Numbered from the stretch's first letter, positions 44,330 through 55,790 are shown. The stretch is 64,000 nt of DNA from Dermanyssus gallinae (GCA_003439945.1 QVRM01001979.1:1-64000); one strand, 5' to 3'. Numbers and translations are program-made. The notes: a model not told the origin generated them from the letters alone.

Positions 44330-45765
44330 GACTCACTTACCGATCATAACAAGCTGCGTAAGACGTACGTGCATAGTTACAGCTGAAGTGCAGCTACCGA
44401 GACGGGTGCGAACTAAATGGATTTTCTCGACAGCTGCACAGGTGGTATCGATGTCAGGGTTTACCTCAAGACCGCCCACCACTCTGTCCAAAAGAGATAG
44501 ATTAATCCGTCTCATCGCAGACCAGCGCGGCGGATTATGTCGGTCTCGCCAAATACCGGGAACATCGACAACGCATCAGTTTACAAATTGTACTGCATTG
44601 CCTCTAGCTAGAAAAACGTCGTTTTTTGCGACCCCCTCGTCGAAAGTTAACTGCTACTGTCTTTTGCCAATTTATGCTAAGCTCCATCTCCTCCATATTA
44701 TCAATTATTCTTTCCAGTCCCCTAAATAGACTCCTACTATAGATTGCAATGTAATCTCCAGGTAACGTACTTGCCCACTCTCTAGTTCATCCCTGTCTCA
44801 CCCGGTTAGGTAACCCTCCCAATAAAACCGAAAAAGCAACGGGCTAAGTCCGTCTCCTTGAGCCACGCCTGTAGTTTGCTTTACTGTTCCCACAATCCCT
44901 ATACCGTTGTCGATGCATACTATGCTCTCCCTAAGGATGGATAAAAATTTCAACAGCTGATTGGAAAGCCCTCCAAGGCTAACTTCTCCATAATTATTAT
45001 GTTTCTCGGCGCTAGGCGGCCTTAAGATCGATAAATACCGTATATAACGGCCTTCTTGGCTCGGCTAGAGTTTCCCAAACCTCTGCTAGCAATTGGCGCA
45101 GGGCCGTATAGGTCGACTTTGATTTTCCAAACCCGTATTGTTCTTCTGTAACTGCGTTTCTGGTTTCTACGAAGTACTCAAGTCGATCTGATATTATCCC
45201 CGAGAATATCTTATAGGGGCAACTCCTTATGTTATTCTCCTCCAAGCTTCCGGCTTTGTTTCTATGCCCTTCCCTTTAGGTATAACAATAAGGGTGTCCT
45301 CCTTCCACGCTTAAGGCATTCTCCCGGACTTTAGACATTCATCGAATAGAGCTTTCCAGCATGGTGCGAGTGCCGACGTTTGCTATAGGTGTTCATTTCT
45401 TATCATATCGTTTCCGGCCGCTTTGCCTCTAGGCGCATTTTCAATTGCGCTGAAAACGTCTTCGATTGTGATTTCGCGAACTACCCGTTACCGTGCAAGC
45501 TCTGTGTCTTTGTCCCAAGGCCCATTGTATGATAATATTTCTTCTGGAGTGGTGCCGACTCCCTGTAGCATAGCAGCAAAGTGCTTAATTAGTCTCTCAG
45601 TCTCCACTGGGCACTGCTGCTTTGTTTCAGCCATTTGTGCGGATGTTCCTCTGCCTCTTGTAACAACTTCCACTCCCGGCTTTCCCGGTATTTCTGTTTC
45701 TCTTCCTTGTATGTCCTTTGCGTCATTTTCTTTACCATTATGGTTGGGATGGTGACCAAAAGTAA
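44330..45765 (-). mobile_element. LINE B: decayed RT (minus)
   Basis: From high to low coordinate on the minus strand: linker 'GRGTSAQMAETKQQCPVETE' and 'ENAPRGKAAGNDMIRNEHL' (RT entry motif, ~45430); 'WKEDTLIVIPKGKG' (~45290); 'YKIFSGIISDRLEYFVETRN' and 'TEEQYGFGKSKSTYTAL' (~45130-45220); 'LYTVFIDLKAA' (~45015); 'TGVAQGDGLSPLLF' (~44850); then a thumb-like tail to ~44336. Frameshifts separate the blocks. Residues such as 'EEQYGFGKSKST' and 'AQGDGLSPLLF' set it apart from the R1-like copies. A GTAAGTG at 44333 looks like a donor but is probably incidental. Confidence 0.8.
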
Positions 45766-46945
45766 CAAGTTTTATTTCAACAACTATGGTAAACTTAATT
45801 AGGTATGGTAACGGGAGCACTGAGAGTTGTTTATATTGTTCTATTGACATTGAGACGCGATGTGGGACACCCAAGACGAGGCGCAGTGCCCTTTTTAAAG
45901 CAGATGAAGCAGAGTTATATGAGATGCATAAGAAAGACCGTACAGCCTCAGACCATAGTGTTAGGTGGCTCTGTACATACGCGTGGTGCATTGCCATGCG
46001 ACATTGGCGGGGATGGATTTTGCGAGTGCGGTATATGGCGGGTACGCCACTGACGATTTGTTTAGACATGTTTCGCAAGGGCCTGGAACGCCACATGTTC
46101 GTTAAGAACAATACCCAAGAACTTCGTTTCAACTAGCATATCAGGCGTGCGGTCGCTTGCAAAAGCTTCAAGATTGATTGTCGTTTGGCCCCTTGGAGTT
46201 TTAAATTGAACAACATCTGTTTTGGAGCAATTAATGTAGAGGCCGTTATTTCTGAATCATAGAGATAGTCTTTCAATATCCGCACGAATCATTGCTTCAA
46301 CCTGTTAGAGAGAGTCGCCCACGAATAGAGTCGTTGTGTCGTCAGCAAACAAGGTTAGTTTAGCATGATTTGGAATAGTAAAAATATCGTTAACAAAAAT
46401 AATAGCGGATCACTGATACTCGCTTGAGCCACTCCAATTGATAATATTTCTATACGGGAGAGGGATTGTCCAATGTGGACAACTCGGCGTCTTTCAGAAA
46501 CGAATGAGCGCACCCACCTTACAACATTTTCATTCGCCCTATAAGTAGAAAGTTTTTTAAAAGAATGTCTAGAGCTACCGTATCAAACGCCTGTCTAAGG
46601 TCGATAAATACTGCTGCTACCGTCTTCTTTAATTGTATCTGTTTCCGTATTTCTTCGACAAAATCCATATTTCTTCGACGAAATCCGTATTTCTTCGACG
46701 AAATCCATATTTCTTCGACAAAATCCATTACAGGCACAATCGTCGACATCTTGGGTCGAAAACCAAACTGCCTACCATGTAGGACGTTATGTTCTTCGAC
46801 AAAATCTCTGAACTGTTTAATAATGCATTTTTCAAAAACTTTTGATATGGGTGTATTGAGCTCGATGTTGCTTTGTTCGCATGAACGTATCCAAGTAAAC
46901 AATTTAGGCCGCTTGTGCGCCTTAATTAAATACAAATATTAAATT
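45766..46945 (-). mobile_element. LINE A: jockey/CR1-like RT, decayed
   Basis: Minus strand, in order: 'PISKVFEKCIIKQFRDFVEE' and 'LHGRQFGFRPKMSTIVPVMD' (~46750-46850), 'AAVFIDLRQAFDTVALDILL' (~46570-46620), 'AKLTLFADDTTTLFVGDS' (~46340, catalytic box FADD), 'VETKFLGIVLNEHVAF' (~46100), and 'ALRLVLGVPHRVSMSIEQYK' (~45850-45890), the C-terminal region. Stops and frameshifts occur between blocks. Its 3' side runs straight into LINE B. A 20 bp minisatellite interrupts the RT between 'FVEEI' repeats. Confidence 0.85.
46651..46730. repeat. 20 bp x4 minisatellite inside RT frame
   Basis: Four units of TTCTTCGACAAAATCCATAT with one or two substitutions each. Three extra units add 60 bp, so the LINE A frame is kept. 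The repeat is read in all three frames in turn before returning ('MDFVEEI', 'WISSKKYGFRRRN', 'MDFVEEI' on the minus strand). Confidence 0.92.
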
Positions 46946-47134
46946 GACGTAAAATTATTAATGACGTTTGTGAAGTGTTCAATGTCAGACGGCAAACACC
47001 TGCACGAGGCTTTTTGTTGTGCTTTGCGGTTGAAAAAAGTTGTCGGAAAATTCGTATGGTAAATAGACTTGACACGATACAACGTGCAGTTGGCCGGCAT
47101 ACAATGTACGTACACGTGTGCAGCACAATTTATC
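46946..47134. other. Unassigned DNA
   Basis: A minus frame of ~70 codons (46926-47126) shows no motif. Confidence 0.35.
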
Positions 47135-47226
47135 GAAATGTGAAAAAATGAAAGCACAAGCAAAAATATGGCTGCCTGATGAAATGTGAAAAAAATGAAA
47201 GCACAAGCAAAAATATGGCTGCCTGC
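47135..47226. repeat. ~46 bp tandem duplication
   Basis: GAAATGTGAAAAA(A)ATGAAAGC ... AAATATGGCTGCCTG occurs twice head to tail, differing by one A. Almost no divergence. Confidence 0.93.
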
Positions 47227-47589
47227 AGGGCCGGTGTGCTTAACACCCGACTGCTGGTGGTGATTTAGGAACAATGAATGACAATGAACGACGTACGTCT
47301 AGCGCGTAGCGCTGTCGAGCAAACTATGAACTAGGACATGCTTCCTCGGACTATTTATTCACTCAATGGAACGCCGCAGCGTTCGTATAGTAATAATGTT
47401 AAACGGTGGACTCGAGTCTTCTCAAACATTTGACATCTTGAATGTTCCACTTGTCTTCACCGCTGATTAGTCGGTTAAAAGTACGCATAATCACATGCGC
47501 CTGCGTTGTCTTCGGCGGTGACGCCGTGCCCTATTGTCGCCAGCACGCAGCTCAGCGGCCCCCTTGGTCGCCGCAATGCACGTTAGATT
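47227..47589. other. Unassigned DNA
   Basis: Nothing recognised. Confidence 0.35.
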
Positions 47590-47865
47590 GGATGCTTGGT
47601 TGACTCACAAGCGCCGTTGGTTATTGACGGCGTAGTAGTTGGCTGTTCTGTTGTTACGTTGTATCTAGAAGAAGAATCCATCAAACATACCGTGCTGAAG
47701 TGCGACGAGCTAGGAGGAGTGAGAACAGTGTCCATATCCGAGGCATTAGGTTTCGGTGATACACCATTATGGCAAGAAATAAATAAAACCAAACGCAGGC
47801 TAGGGAAACGCAGGCTAGGCATGGCACAGATTGTAAGGAACTATAGGAAGACGCCCCGCTAAAAC
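47590..47865 (+). mobile_element. LINE C-terminal zinc-motif tail
   Basis: The plus frame contains 'EEESIKHTVLKCDELGGVRT', matching the 'xxxEHTVLRCxxL' end of the C-terminal zinc motif of R1-like LINEs, with the first Cys pair missing. It ends 'IVRNYRKTPR' at a stop. Probably a very short 5'-truncated insertion. Confidence 0.55.
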
Positions 47866-48645
47866 AAAACTATTGTGTACATTTGATAGTAACATAGCCA
47901 TCGTGATAATCCAATTAATATTATGAATGCACGACAGACGAGGATATTTGTTAAAATACATATAATGATACAATAGCAATTATATACAACTATATACGAA
48001 GCCAGCAGCACGCTGCATGACATACTTTACAGCAAGCGCATCTAATTCAAAACTAAATTCTACAAGGAATGGTAAATAAAACTCATATATATATATACAA
48101 AAATGTACAGGGACGGATACATAGTAAATTGTGGTCAAAAGTCAATGCCAGATCTCTGAAACTGCAGGGGTGCATCCGGCAAAGGCGATAACCTCCGCGG
48201 CTGAAAACTAAAGTAGAGGAGGACGAATACAACGAAAATGACGAATAAACTGCTGCAACTTCACTGCCAATGCACGCGTTTTAGGTGAGCCAAATAAAAC
48301 TCTTGCAGCACAAACAGATGACTGGGTAACTGATGCAAAGTACTCCACAACGATTATAAAAAAATATCAAGTACTTTAACAACATTTTGATTGAGACGTT
48401 TTTTAATACGAGATGAACCAACGTGAGCACAACGGTATTACTTTTGTGATCATCGCAGAGGTTGGAAACTAATCCCAACGTGAAAACGTAAAAAAAATCA
48501 CTGTGACAATCAAAAAGAGCATTACCACGAGCGTGAACAAAATTTAATTAAATTGTCTGCCCATATTAGAAGAGAAGCTCTATGAGGTTAGGCAGATCAA
48601 ACAGCCCGTGCCACCGAAGATAAGAAAGGAAGCGATTTAAATACT
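47866..48645. other. Unassigned AT-rich DNA
   Basis: Contains a short TA run at ~48087-48100. No genes recognised. Confidence 0.4.
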
Positions 48646-49700
48646 TTCCCTGCCCATGCGCAGCTTGAGCAAAGTGGTCCGCGAATGTCATTCTCTTCTA
48701 TCAAGGAGAGAACCAATCTCGCGTGGTTGCTGGGCGCACCTCTTGTATAGATCTAATAATCACGCGCCGGACAGGTGCCTCCAGGACTTTATCCTGGAGA
48801 ATTCTCCATCTACGACGACGGGATTTCAGAAACTCATAGTGGCTGCGGGCAGGGCCCCTCGGGGTGTGGCACGAATCCAAGGTGAGAAAAACGCTTCTAA
48901 TAGCCTACCCTGGCGAGTCATCCTGGAAACTTTCTAAAGGAAACAGATTCCCTTGTACCCACGAAAGTTAAGATCAAATTACCTACATGAGAGGAGGATT
49001 CAGTCCCACAGAACTGTTCTTAAAATGACTGCAGAGATGTCATGAGTCTCCATACTTGGCACCTTGCTATGGATTATAACCTACGAGGACGTGTTGCGAG
49101 GCTAACGACCTCGTCCTCACCGTCCTGGCTTGGGCCCCGGACTTGCTACAGAGCCGTGCGAGTGAGATACTCGATGACGTTGCCCGCTTGATGCAGGAGA
49201 CGGGGCTTGTTCCCGCCCCTATCAAGAGCAAGGCGATATTTCTGGCGGGTCGGAGCAAATGCCCCGGCCTCCATCTTCGCCTAGAAGACCGGAAGATTGC
49301 ATTGGCTAACAACGCAAGGTAACTTTGGGTTACCCTTGACAAGAATCTCTGTAGTTCTGAAAACGTACTGCGAGTGACGGACAAAGCAACGAAGGTAGCG
49401 AACGAATTCGCACGGCCCATACCCAAGACCTATTGACCGCGGCAGCTGAGAAGACGCGTCATGATGTCCGCGGCCGAGTTAGTTGACCTGTACGGAGCTC
49501 AGGCCTGGCCAACCTGCATACTAGAGTCCGCCGCGAATAGGAGCCGCCTGCGTCGAACCTAGAGAGTCGGATCCCTCAGTGTAAGCGCAGCGTACAGGAC
49601 GGTTAGTGCAGCGACGTTTTTGTTAGTGAGTTGGAGTCCCACACTACCGGCCCGCGCTTTCAAATGGCTTTCAGCCGGCAGCCTTGTTCTCAACGTACGC
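48646..49700 (+). mobile_element. R1-like LINE, heavily decayed
   Basis: Matches the element at 9.9-12.2 kb in order: 'NASNSLPWRVILETF' (~48893), 'LKMTAEMS' with 'SILGTLLWIITYEDVL' (~49020-49100), 'VLAWAPDLLQSRASEILDDV' (~49120), 'YLRLGDRG'-like thumb pieces (~49310) and 'SVQDG' (~49590). The region after ~49615 jumps straight into the family 3' UTR (GAGTTGGAGTCCCACACTAC), so the zinc-motif part is deleted. The catalytic YADD box is lost. Confidence 0.78.
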
Positions 49701-49750
49701 CATCTTTGATCTATGCGCAGATCCTTCTCGAGCTCAGATGATAATTCCTT

Positions 49751-49774
49751 ATATATATATATATATATATAATT

Positions 49775-49820
<46 letters not shown>

Positions 49821-49848
49821 CCATATATATATATATATATATATATAT
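49751..49848. repeat. (TA)n in three blocks
   Basis: Three TA blocks separated by the same AATTCC spacer (TATAATTCCATA), as if a short TA-plus-spacer unit had itself been duplicated. The left flank GCTCAGATGATAATTCCTTA also occurs at 63529-63548 next to another TA run. Confidence 0.92.
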
Positions 49849-50040
49849 AAGGCTCTAGCAAAAGTAACCTATCAACTGCGACGAGGAGCTACGCATCCAA
49901 GGTAGTGTTCCCTTATTATCAGAGCAAGGCTGTTTGCACTAAAGAAGAAAAAAGGCTTATTTAAGGCTATTGCTTGTTTTTGGGTACTACGCAGGATCGC
50001 GGCAAAATTGGCAGTGAGGTACTCTAGAGATCATATCAGC
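49849..50040. other. Unassigned DNA
   Basis: Nothing recognised. Confidence 0.35.
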
Positions 50041-51765
50041 TTAGCGGTTGGGCCTCACTAGTTGGGTTTCTCCACCAAGGGGGGTGCTGAAATAATGATT
50101 CACGCTATCAGGGCTTTTATTGATTTTCGGCTCGATTCATCCGTGCTAGTCAAACTTGACTTCAAGAACGCGTTCAATACCGTTAGAATGAATCACTTGT
50201 TGAGAGTGGTTGGAGATGAGGCCCCTGCCATTCTTTATCAAGTGAAATTGGCCTACGGCGTTCTATCGCACTTGGTTTTGCCCTCGGCATTGCTTACTTC
50301 GGTTGTTGGGGTTTAACAGGAAGATCTTCTCGCTCCCCTCTGTTTTGTCTTGCCGTTAAAGACTTCGTTAACACACTTGAAAGTCCATCTAGCCTTTGCT
50401 CAATCTCACTTGAAATTCCACTCAATCTACATTAGTATCTGTGTAGCGATCTGTGAAGACTTAAAGAAAATACTTAGTTTCGTCACATGCAGCGGTTTGG
50501 ACCTGAACCCAATCAAGTGTAAGGTTTACATAATCGGCTCAGGTACAGCTGAAATCTCCGCTATAAAGAATCTACTTTCAGGTTGCCGGGTAGCGGGCGA
50601 CGACCTGGATCTCCTTGGTGTACCCCTGTTCTCTCGCCACCTTGGACCGACAATCGAACGCGGGAGGGAAAAACTCGAGATTGGCTTTAATCGTCTGCCC
50701 CAGTTGGGCGCTCACCGGGGGTTGTACCTCCTGCGTTTATACCTCTTCGCGTCCAGGCTAAACTTTCTGTTCAAGGGAATCAACAGTTTAGCCTTCTTGG
50801 CCCAGTTGGAGGAAATTAACTTGAAGATGGGGTGTGCGTTTGAATCTATACTCAATCTGCGACAGCGAGGCGATTCCCTAGTTCAGGCCTTCTTACCGGT
50901 AGCCAGAGGTGGATTAGGCCTGCCTGAAGCAGCTTCTCTTTCGATCGCAGCACACATCGTCGTGTTTTTACATTCGGTGGCTAGTGGCGTTGAGTCTATC
51001 CTGGACCCCCAGGCAACTGCAAGTTTCTAGTCAGTGGCATGCGTCTGCGCCTCGCGTCCGGAGGAGACACATAGGTGCGCGGATTTGAGCCCCACCGTTG
51101 CACATTTGTATTTATGGGGGTCCGTCTATGAAGCAATGCGAAAAGTAGTCCCATGGACGTTAAATCTTGGCTGAGAGTCAGTCCCAAAACGCTTGAGCAG
51201 ACTTAGGATGACGCCATTGCATTCTGTGGGTCTTCTTCTCTTAAGCGCTCGTGGTCAGAACTGGCAAACAACGGCCGTCGCACGCCACTTAGCCTTGAAA
51301 CATTTAGCAAAGGGCTACGGTCGGCAGGCTACCCATGCATTTTGAAGCCCCTCGGTTTAGTCAGAGACGATAAAGGAGACCTGATGGAATGACCCTGACT
51401 CCCCTCGAGCGAGGCCAAATCCTGGTTTGGGATGAGACCGTAACCGACTTTTTAACCCTTTTAATAATCGGTACGGGCGCAGCCCGCCCTGGAGCCCTGG
51501 ACACGCGGCAGCCCTAGCGGACGTATTCAAGTATCGCTTACCCACACTTGTTCTCACCCCTTGCGTTTGAGACATTGGGGGGCCTGGGCTGCTCAACGAT
51601 GTCGGAAGAAGATTGGCGCTGGCTGCAGGGGACAAAAAGACGAGCGAATATTTACTGCAACGTTTGTCGTTGGATGTTCAGAGAGGGAATGGCGCTTTGG
51701 TGAGAGGCATCCTGTCTAGGTGGACCAGAGGGCGTCCGTCGATTCCTCGGAAAGGTCACATATGT
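50041..51765 (+). mobile_element. LINE with RT and conserved C-terminal tail
   Basis: RT pieces: 'GFSTKGGAEIMIHAIRAF' (~50068), 'VLVKLDFKNAFNTVRM' (~50143, catalytic Asp of the first RT motif), a damaged 'QQEDLLAPLCF' in place of PQGDPLxPLLF (~50318), and then a 226-codon open frame (50350-51030) covering 'GLDLNPIKCKVYIIGS' and 'LGVPLFSRHLGPTIERGREK'. The post-RT tail 'TLTPLERGQILVWDETVTDF' and 'PLAFETLGG' follows in other frames to ~51760. The YADD region appears deleted near 50400. This is the most complete member of the group also seen at 37.8-38.8 and 41.0 kb. Confidence 0.85.
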
Positions 51766-51829
51766 GGAAAAATGGATACCTATAATGGCTAACAGGACCG
51801 CGTGCATTTACCCGTACGAAAATCGAATT

Positions 51830-52235
51830 TGTATGGAAAAAGAAAACTGAACGTGCATTTAGTGACCTTAAAAAAAGCTCCGTAGGCCATCGACATTAAA
51901 CCGCCCATTTTAAAGCGCACAAAGACAGAGTCCTCAGTGTCGGCGAATTTATATATGCGCAGATTAAATAGGAGCTACTCACTATCGTATTTGCCTGCAA
52001 ACATTTTCGTTTCTTTGTCATCGGGAAGGAATTCACTGTGCAAAGTGATCATGTCTCCCTGAGGGCTATTGTGCATGAATAAATGTCGTCTTTTTCCTGC
52101 GAATACCGAAAATGCTCTGTACGCTTTTAAGGTAACAGTTTAAAGTCGTGTATATCCCAGGAATTGTTTAGTATATTGCCGACACGCGACTCCCGCAACC
52201 CGATTTAACGACAACGACAACATCGGTGCGCAACA
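51830..52235 (+). mobile_element. Ty3/gypsy-like RT-RNase H fragment
   Basis: The plus frame reads 'TERAFSDLKK' (end of RT), then 'YAQIK' stop 'ELLTIVFACKHFRFFVIGKE' and 'FTVQSDHVSLRAI', the start of the RNase H domain of a chromovirus/gypsy-type LTR retrotransposon. An in-frame TAG near 51966 and later frameshifts kill it. No LTRs, integrase or gag are recognised nearby. Named only from the diagnostic tether-RNase H order. Confidence 0.75.
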
Positions 52236-53180
52236 TCAATGTCTCTCTTCTCAACCGGCGCCTCAATCTTCTCACACCGTTCTGTGATGGTTGCCCGTCC
52301 GTTTTACGTTCTGGCGCCGGTATTCCCCTGGAGAGAACAGCGTATACACTTCCAGGCTAACAAGGCATATTCCGCCTTTTTTTTACTGAAGAGCGCTGAA
52401 ATTGGGCACACATCACATTTATGTGAAGCTCGAGCGATCGATAATTCACGTTTACCACATACATGCTTATTGATTGTTGATTGTATGTTCAGATTCATCT
52501 TGTCACACTGATTGTTGCTGGTAAATTGATGGCGTGGCAGTTACCCATTTAGAGGAAAACACGGCCGGATTGCAACAGACTAACTCAAAACGCTCTGGTC
52601 TCTTACGGTTATCTGGGGTTGTAGCGTCTGGGATTATAGGGGTAGACACTTTTTCACTAGTAGGAATTCTGAAACGAATTACATGTTTCGGTGAAAGCTG
52701 ATATTTTCTACGGAGTGATTTAGCACGCGTATGGTTAGTTCGAATTCCAGACACACACTTCAAGACAAATTCCTCACAATAAATAATAGGCGTAAGTGGA
52801 GTTGCGAACATCATGAAGGGTATCTAAGACCATTTTACGGTTAAATACAGTAAAGTCTAAATGGTACCGGCAAAATCTAAATGGTTGAAAAACAATTATA
52901 AAAATATGAAACGGCGGCATATAGCAATCTGCGGGTGAAGCCTACTTTTTATGGCTTGTTTGCTGCACATAGGTTTATAGCTTGTCCGGTCCCTATAAAT
53001 AAGATGCCGTTTTTAGTAAATATTTGTGTACAACGTTTTCTTTTGGCCTTCTAGCTGCTAATAATATAGAATGCACGGTATTTATGTTACAGATTAAATA
53101 TGGACTACTTTTTGATTACGCTTCAATTTTGGTCACGGTTCCTTACAGTTACTTCCAAAAGTATGTTTTAAGTAAAAGTA
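52236..53180. other. Unassigned DNA
   Basis: A clean 103-codon minus frame at 52503-52814 ('KYQLSPKHVIRFRIPTSEK', 'RPERFELVCC') resembles the tail of an LTR-element integrase or a gag fragment only vaguely. The rest is featureless. Confidence 0.3.
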
Positions 53181-53310
53181 TCATACATATTGTTTATTTC
53201 GCAATAAATTTGCATTTCAAGATGGTACATAATTACAATACAATCATCATTATATACAATTTTAACACTTCAGTGCAAAGACCGCCGGTGCGACTGGCAG
53301 CTCGCTGCGT
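53181..53310 (-). repeat. LINE 3'-end repeat
   Basis: TGTTTATTTCGCAATAAATT ... TTCAAGATGGTACATAATTA ... GACTGGCAGCTCGCTGCG also occurs at 12236-12395 and, in part, at 55800-55915. It marks the 3' end of one LINE family, minus orientation. Confidence 0.75.
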
Positions 53311-53439
53311 AAAGAAAAGATAAGTAAAAGTATCAGAGGTATCAATAAATTGCCTTATAAATGAAGATGGCAGTTTTCTGGTTTCCATGTTCCCATCTTC
53401 CAGAAGTAGACCCTCCGCTTTCATTTTATAGATAATGGG

Positions 53440-54490
53440 GTTGTGCAGCACTTTTTTTAGATCTTAGACGCGCCTTTGACAGTGTTTGCTCAGATATTCT
53501 CTAACTCAAATTCAAGAGTTGGGCTTTGACGAGCACGCCATTAAACTGCTATCAACGTACTTCCTTGGGCGGCGCCAGTTTGTGAACGTGGAGGGAACCC
53601 GATCGGAACTGCTCCCGGTTTCGCTAGATATATCCCAGGGCTCATGCATTAGCACACTAGGTTTCCAGTGCTTTATAGATGATACGGAAAAATCGCACGA
53701 GAAGCGGCTATCATTTGTGCTGATGACAGCACTTTTAAATATGTTGGGCAATCAGGTGAAGTTGCAGGATGTCACTGCCCTTAAAGCTTGGTGTGCAGCA
53801 AACCGTAATGCTATTAATGCAAGGAAAATTCAAGCGGTAGTCCTCGGAAAAGGTAATGACATCCCTCAAATGCCACCTGTAATTATAATGGCCACCTGAT
53901 ACAACCCAGCGACTGTGTCAAGGTCCTGGGTGTAACAGTGGATGCAAAACTTTCTGGCAACGCGCATGTAGAGGCCCTTATTCGTTGACTTGCTGTCATC
54001 ACAAACTCATCAAGATATATCATGAATAAAATTGAAGCATCTTTGTGCAAACTGCTTGACAACGCACTTTTTTGAGTCACTCTACGTACGGATCCGAATT
54101 TTGGACTGCCTGCAGTAAGGATTGGGCGGAGACACAGAGGCGTTTCCTTCGTATGTTTCGGGGATCGGCCAGTCTAGAGAAAAAACAACAGAATATATTA
54201 GCTATAAAAAATACCACGCAATATTTATTCTGATAGTGATCTGAAAGAATATCCATGGGATTGGGCCGAAGATACTAGAACTTGATCGCCTTGGAGGGGC
54301 GAGAGAGATCAGGGCATCTAACAGGATTACACTGAAGATCCGCATGCATCGAAGCAGTAAGGGCAGCCAGGCTTTTGGCCTTCCAGCTGTCAGGGAGTGG
54401 AATACTCTTCCGGTCGACTCGTGTTATTTAAAATCCTTAAACAACTTCAAGGAGAATTTAAAGTCACACCTATTATCCCGTCAATGATAG
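53440..54490 (+). mobile_element. Jockey/CR1-like LINE RT, decayed
   Basis: Plus strand: 'LDLRRAFDSVCSD' (~53455, first catalytic motif); 'FVNVEGTRSELLPVSLDISQ' and 'GSCISTLGFQCFIDD' (~53580-53690, motif B damaged, VPQG now ISQG); the YADD box is lost in a shortened stretch; 'LKAWCAANRNAINARKIQAV' (~53790); and the C-terminal ending 'GLPAVREWNTLPVDSCYLKS' then 'LNNFKENLKSHLLSRQ' (~54370-54485). Several frameshifts. Confidence 0.85.
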
Positions 54491-54855
54491 GCACACTAGT
54501 CTTCCTAAAATGACTTTCGCATAGGGGAAAACAAAAATAATTTCATTCCGGCTGCATTTGTGCCAAGACAATAGTAACTGTAGTAGGCTTAAAACTCTAT
54601 CGACTCCTTGCAATACCGAGTACCGATCTAGTTTGGTGAAACGATCTAGTTTATATGAGATAAACCAGTTCCAAGTGATGATATATTATTGATATTGTTT
54701 CTATCTTTAAGGGTGCGTTTTTTAGCGCAATTATTTGCATCTTTCATCGGCATTTGTCTTCCAGATGTACCCCAAAGAACCGTATGCCCGTAATTTAGTA
54801 AATTATTTTTACATTTATCTTAACGACTACATGCTGTCCTTGACGCATTACTTAA
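54491..54855. other. Unassigned DNA
   Basis: Immediately follows the LINE stop and is probably its 3' UTR plus flanking DNA. Confidence 0.35.
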
Positions 54856-55090
54856 AGCTATTATTTTGGTTTTGGCTGGTCAATTTTAAGGCCAAGTTTC
54901 TCTAATGAAAATGCGATTGTTTTGATTTCGTACTGAAGCTGAAAAACAGCAATGAGGTTGACTATTTTGCCATTTAGGCAAATCCAAGTGGCCCCGTCAT
55001 CCGAGCAGTGTGATAGGTGAAAGCCATGTGGTACGCTATTCACACTGTTAGACATTGCTAATAAAAGTTGGAGAAAGCCCTCCACCTTTT
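54856..55090 (-). mobile_element. LINE RT palm fragment (minus)
   Basis: The minus frame reads 'NSVPHGFHLSHCSDDGATWI' and ends 'SLEKLGLKIDQPKPK'. This is the segment around the YADD box (here SDD) and the 'LGLxxxPxKxK' helix of a LINE reverse transcriptase. No other domains are adjacent. Confidence 0.6.
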
Positions 55091-55790
55091 TTTATGAGAG
55101 GAAAATGTTTTTTTCGCACGTATGCTGGTATTGATGGCGGGCAGTGTGGAGCTCAACACCGGCTGAGAGTATATAACTCAATCTTGTCCGCGTGTAATAA
55201 CAACTCAAAACCACCTCCTCCAACCCCCTCCTGGCTCGGAATTGTAAAATAGTACTTCGAAACCAGGACGGGGGAGCCTCGTTCTTAACCCTCACCTGTG
55301 TCTTCGGGTTCTGAGCTGGCGATGGATGGGATTGATCCCCGTGCCAGTCTGGTCTTCTGGGCTTCTTCCTGTCGCGTCTTCTCTCTCATGACAAAGTCCA
55401 GATAATGGATTCCGTCCAGTCAGCGACAGAGGAGTGTATGCAGGACACGATATCCGCCGTCGTCCTGTCCATCCCCTACGTAGCCTGAGTTGTACCTTCC
55501 ATTATATTTATGTCTCTTTATAAAAGATGGTACGCGCCGCCAAGTGGAAAAACCAGCTAGAAAACCTGGACGACTTACGACCTGTCAAAGTAGACACGCC
55601 TCGAGCCCCTACACCGTTGACCGACACGAGTTTCTACTCTTACTACTATTTTACAATCGGGTAAACACCATCTTTTTTCACGGAAGTCTCTCGCAAATAA
55701 TTACTTTGAATATGTAGAGGAGCTCCAAATTTGTTAGCCATAATAAACGCGTAAAAAACAATGCAGAATGGGTGACCTGGACGATACTTT
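55091..55790. other. Unassigned DNA, possible LINE 3' remnants
   Basis: AGGAAAATGTTTTTTTCGCAC ... GCAGTGTGGAGCTCAACAC (55099-55160) faintly resembles the R1-like 3' end at 56.27 kb. The rest is unrecognised. Confidence 0.3.

Noticed and set aside
44333..44515. Minus-strand frame ending at GTAAGTG, considered as an upstream exon of the CD36-like gene
   Set aside because: The residues fit the tail of LINE B better, and CD36 proteins have only a short segment before the first membrane helix.
52503..52814. Integrase tail of an LTR element on the minus strand
   Set aside because: Resemblance rests on composition only; no zinc motif or catalytic residues. It is mentioned only as an unassigned frame.
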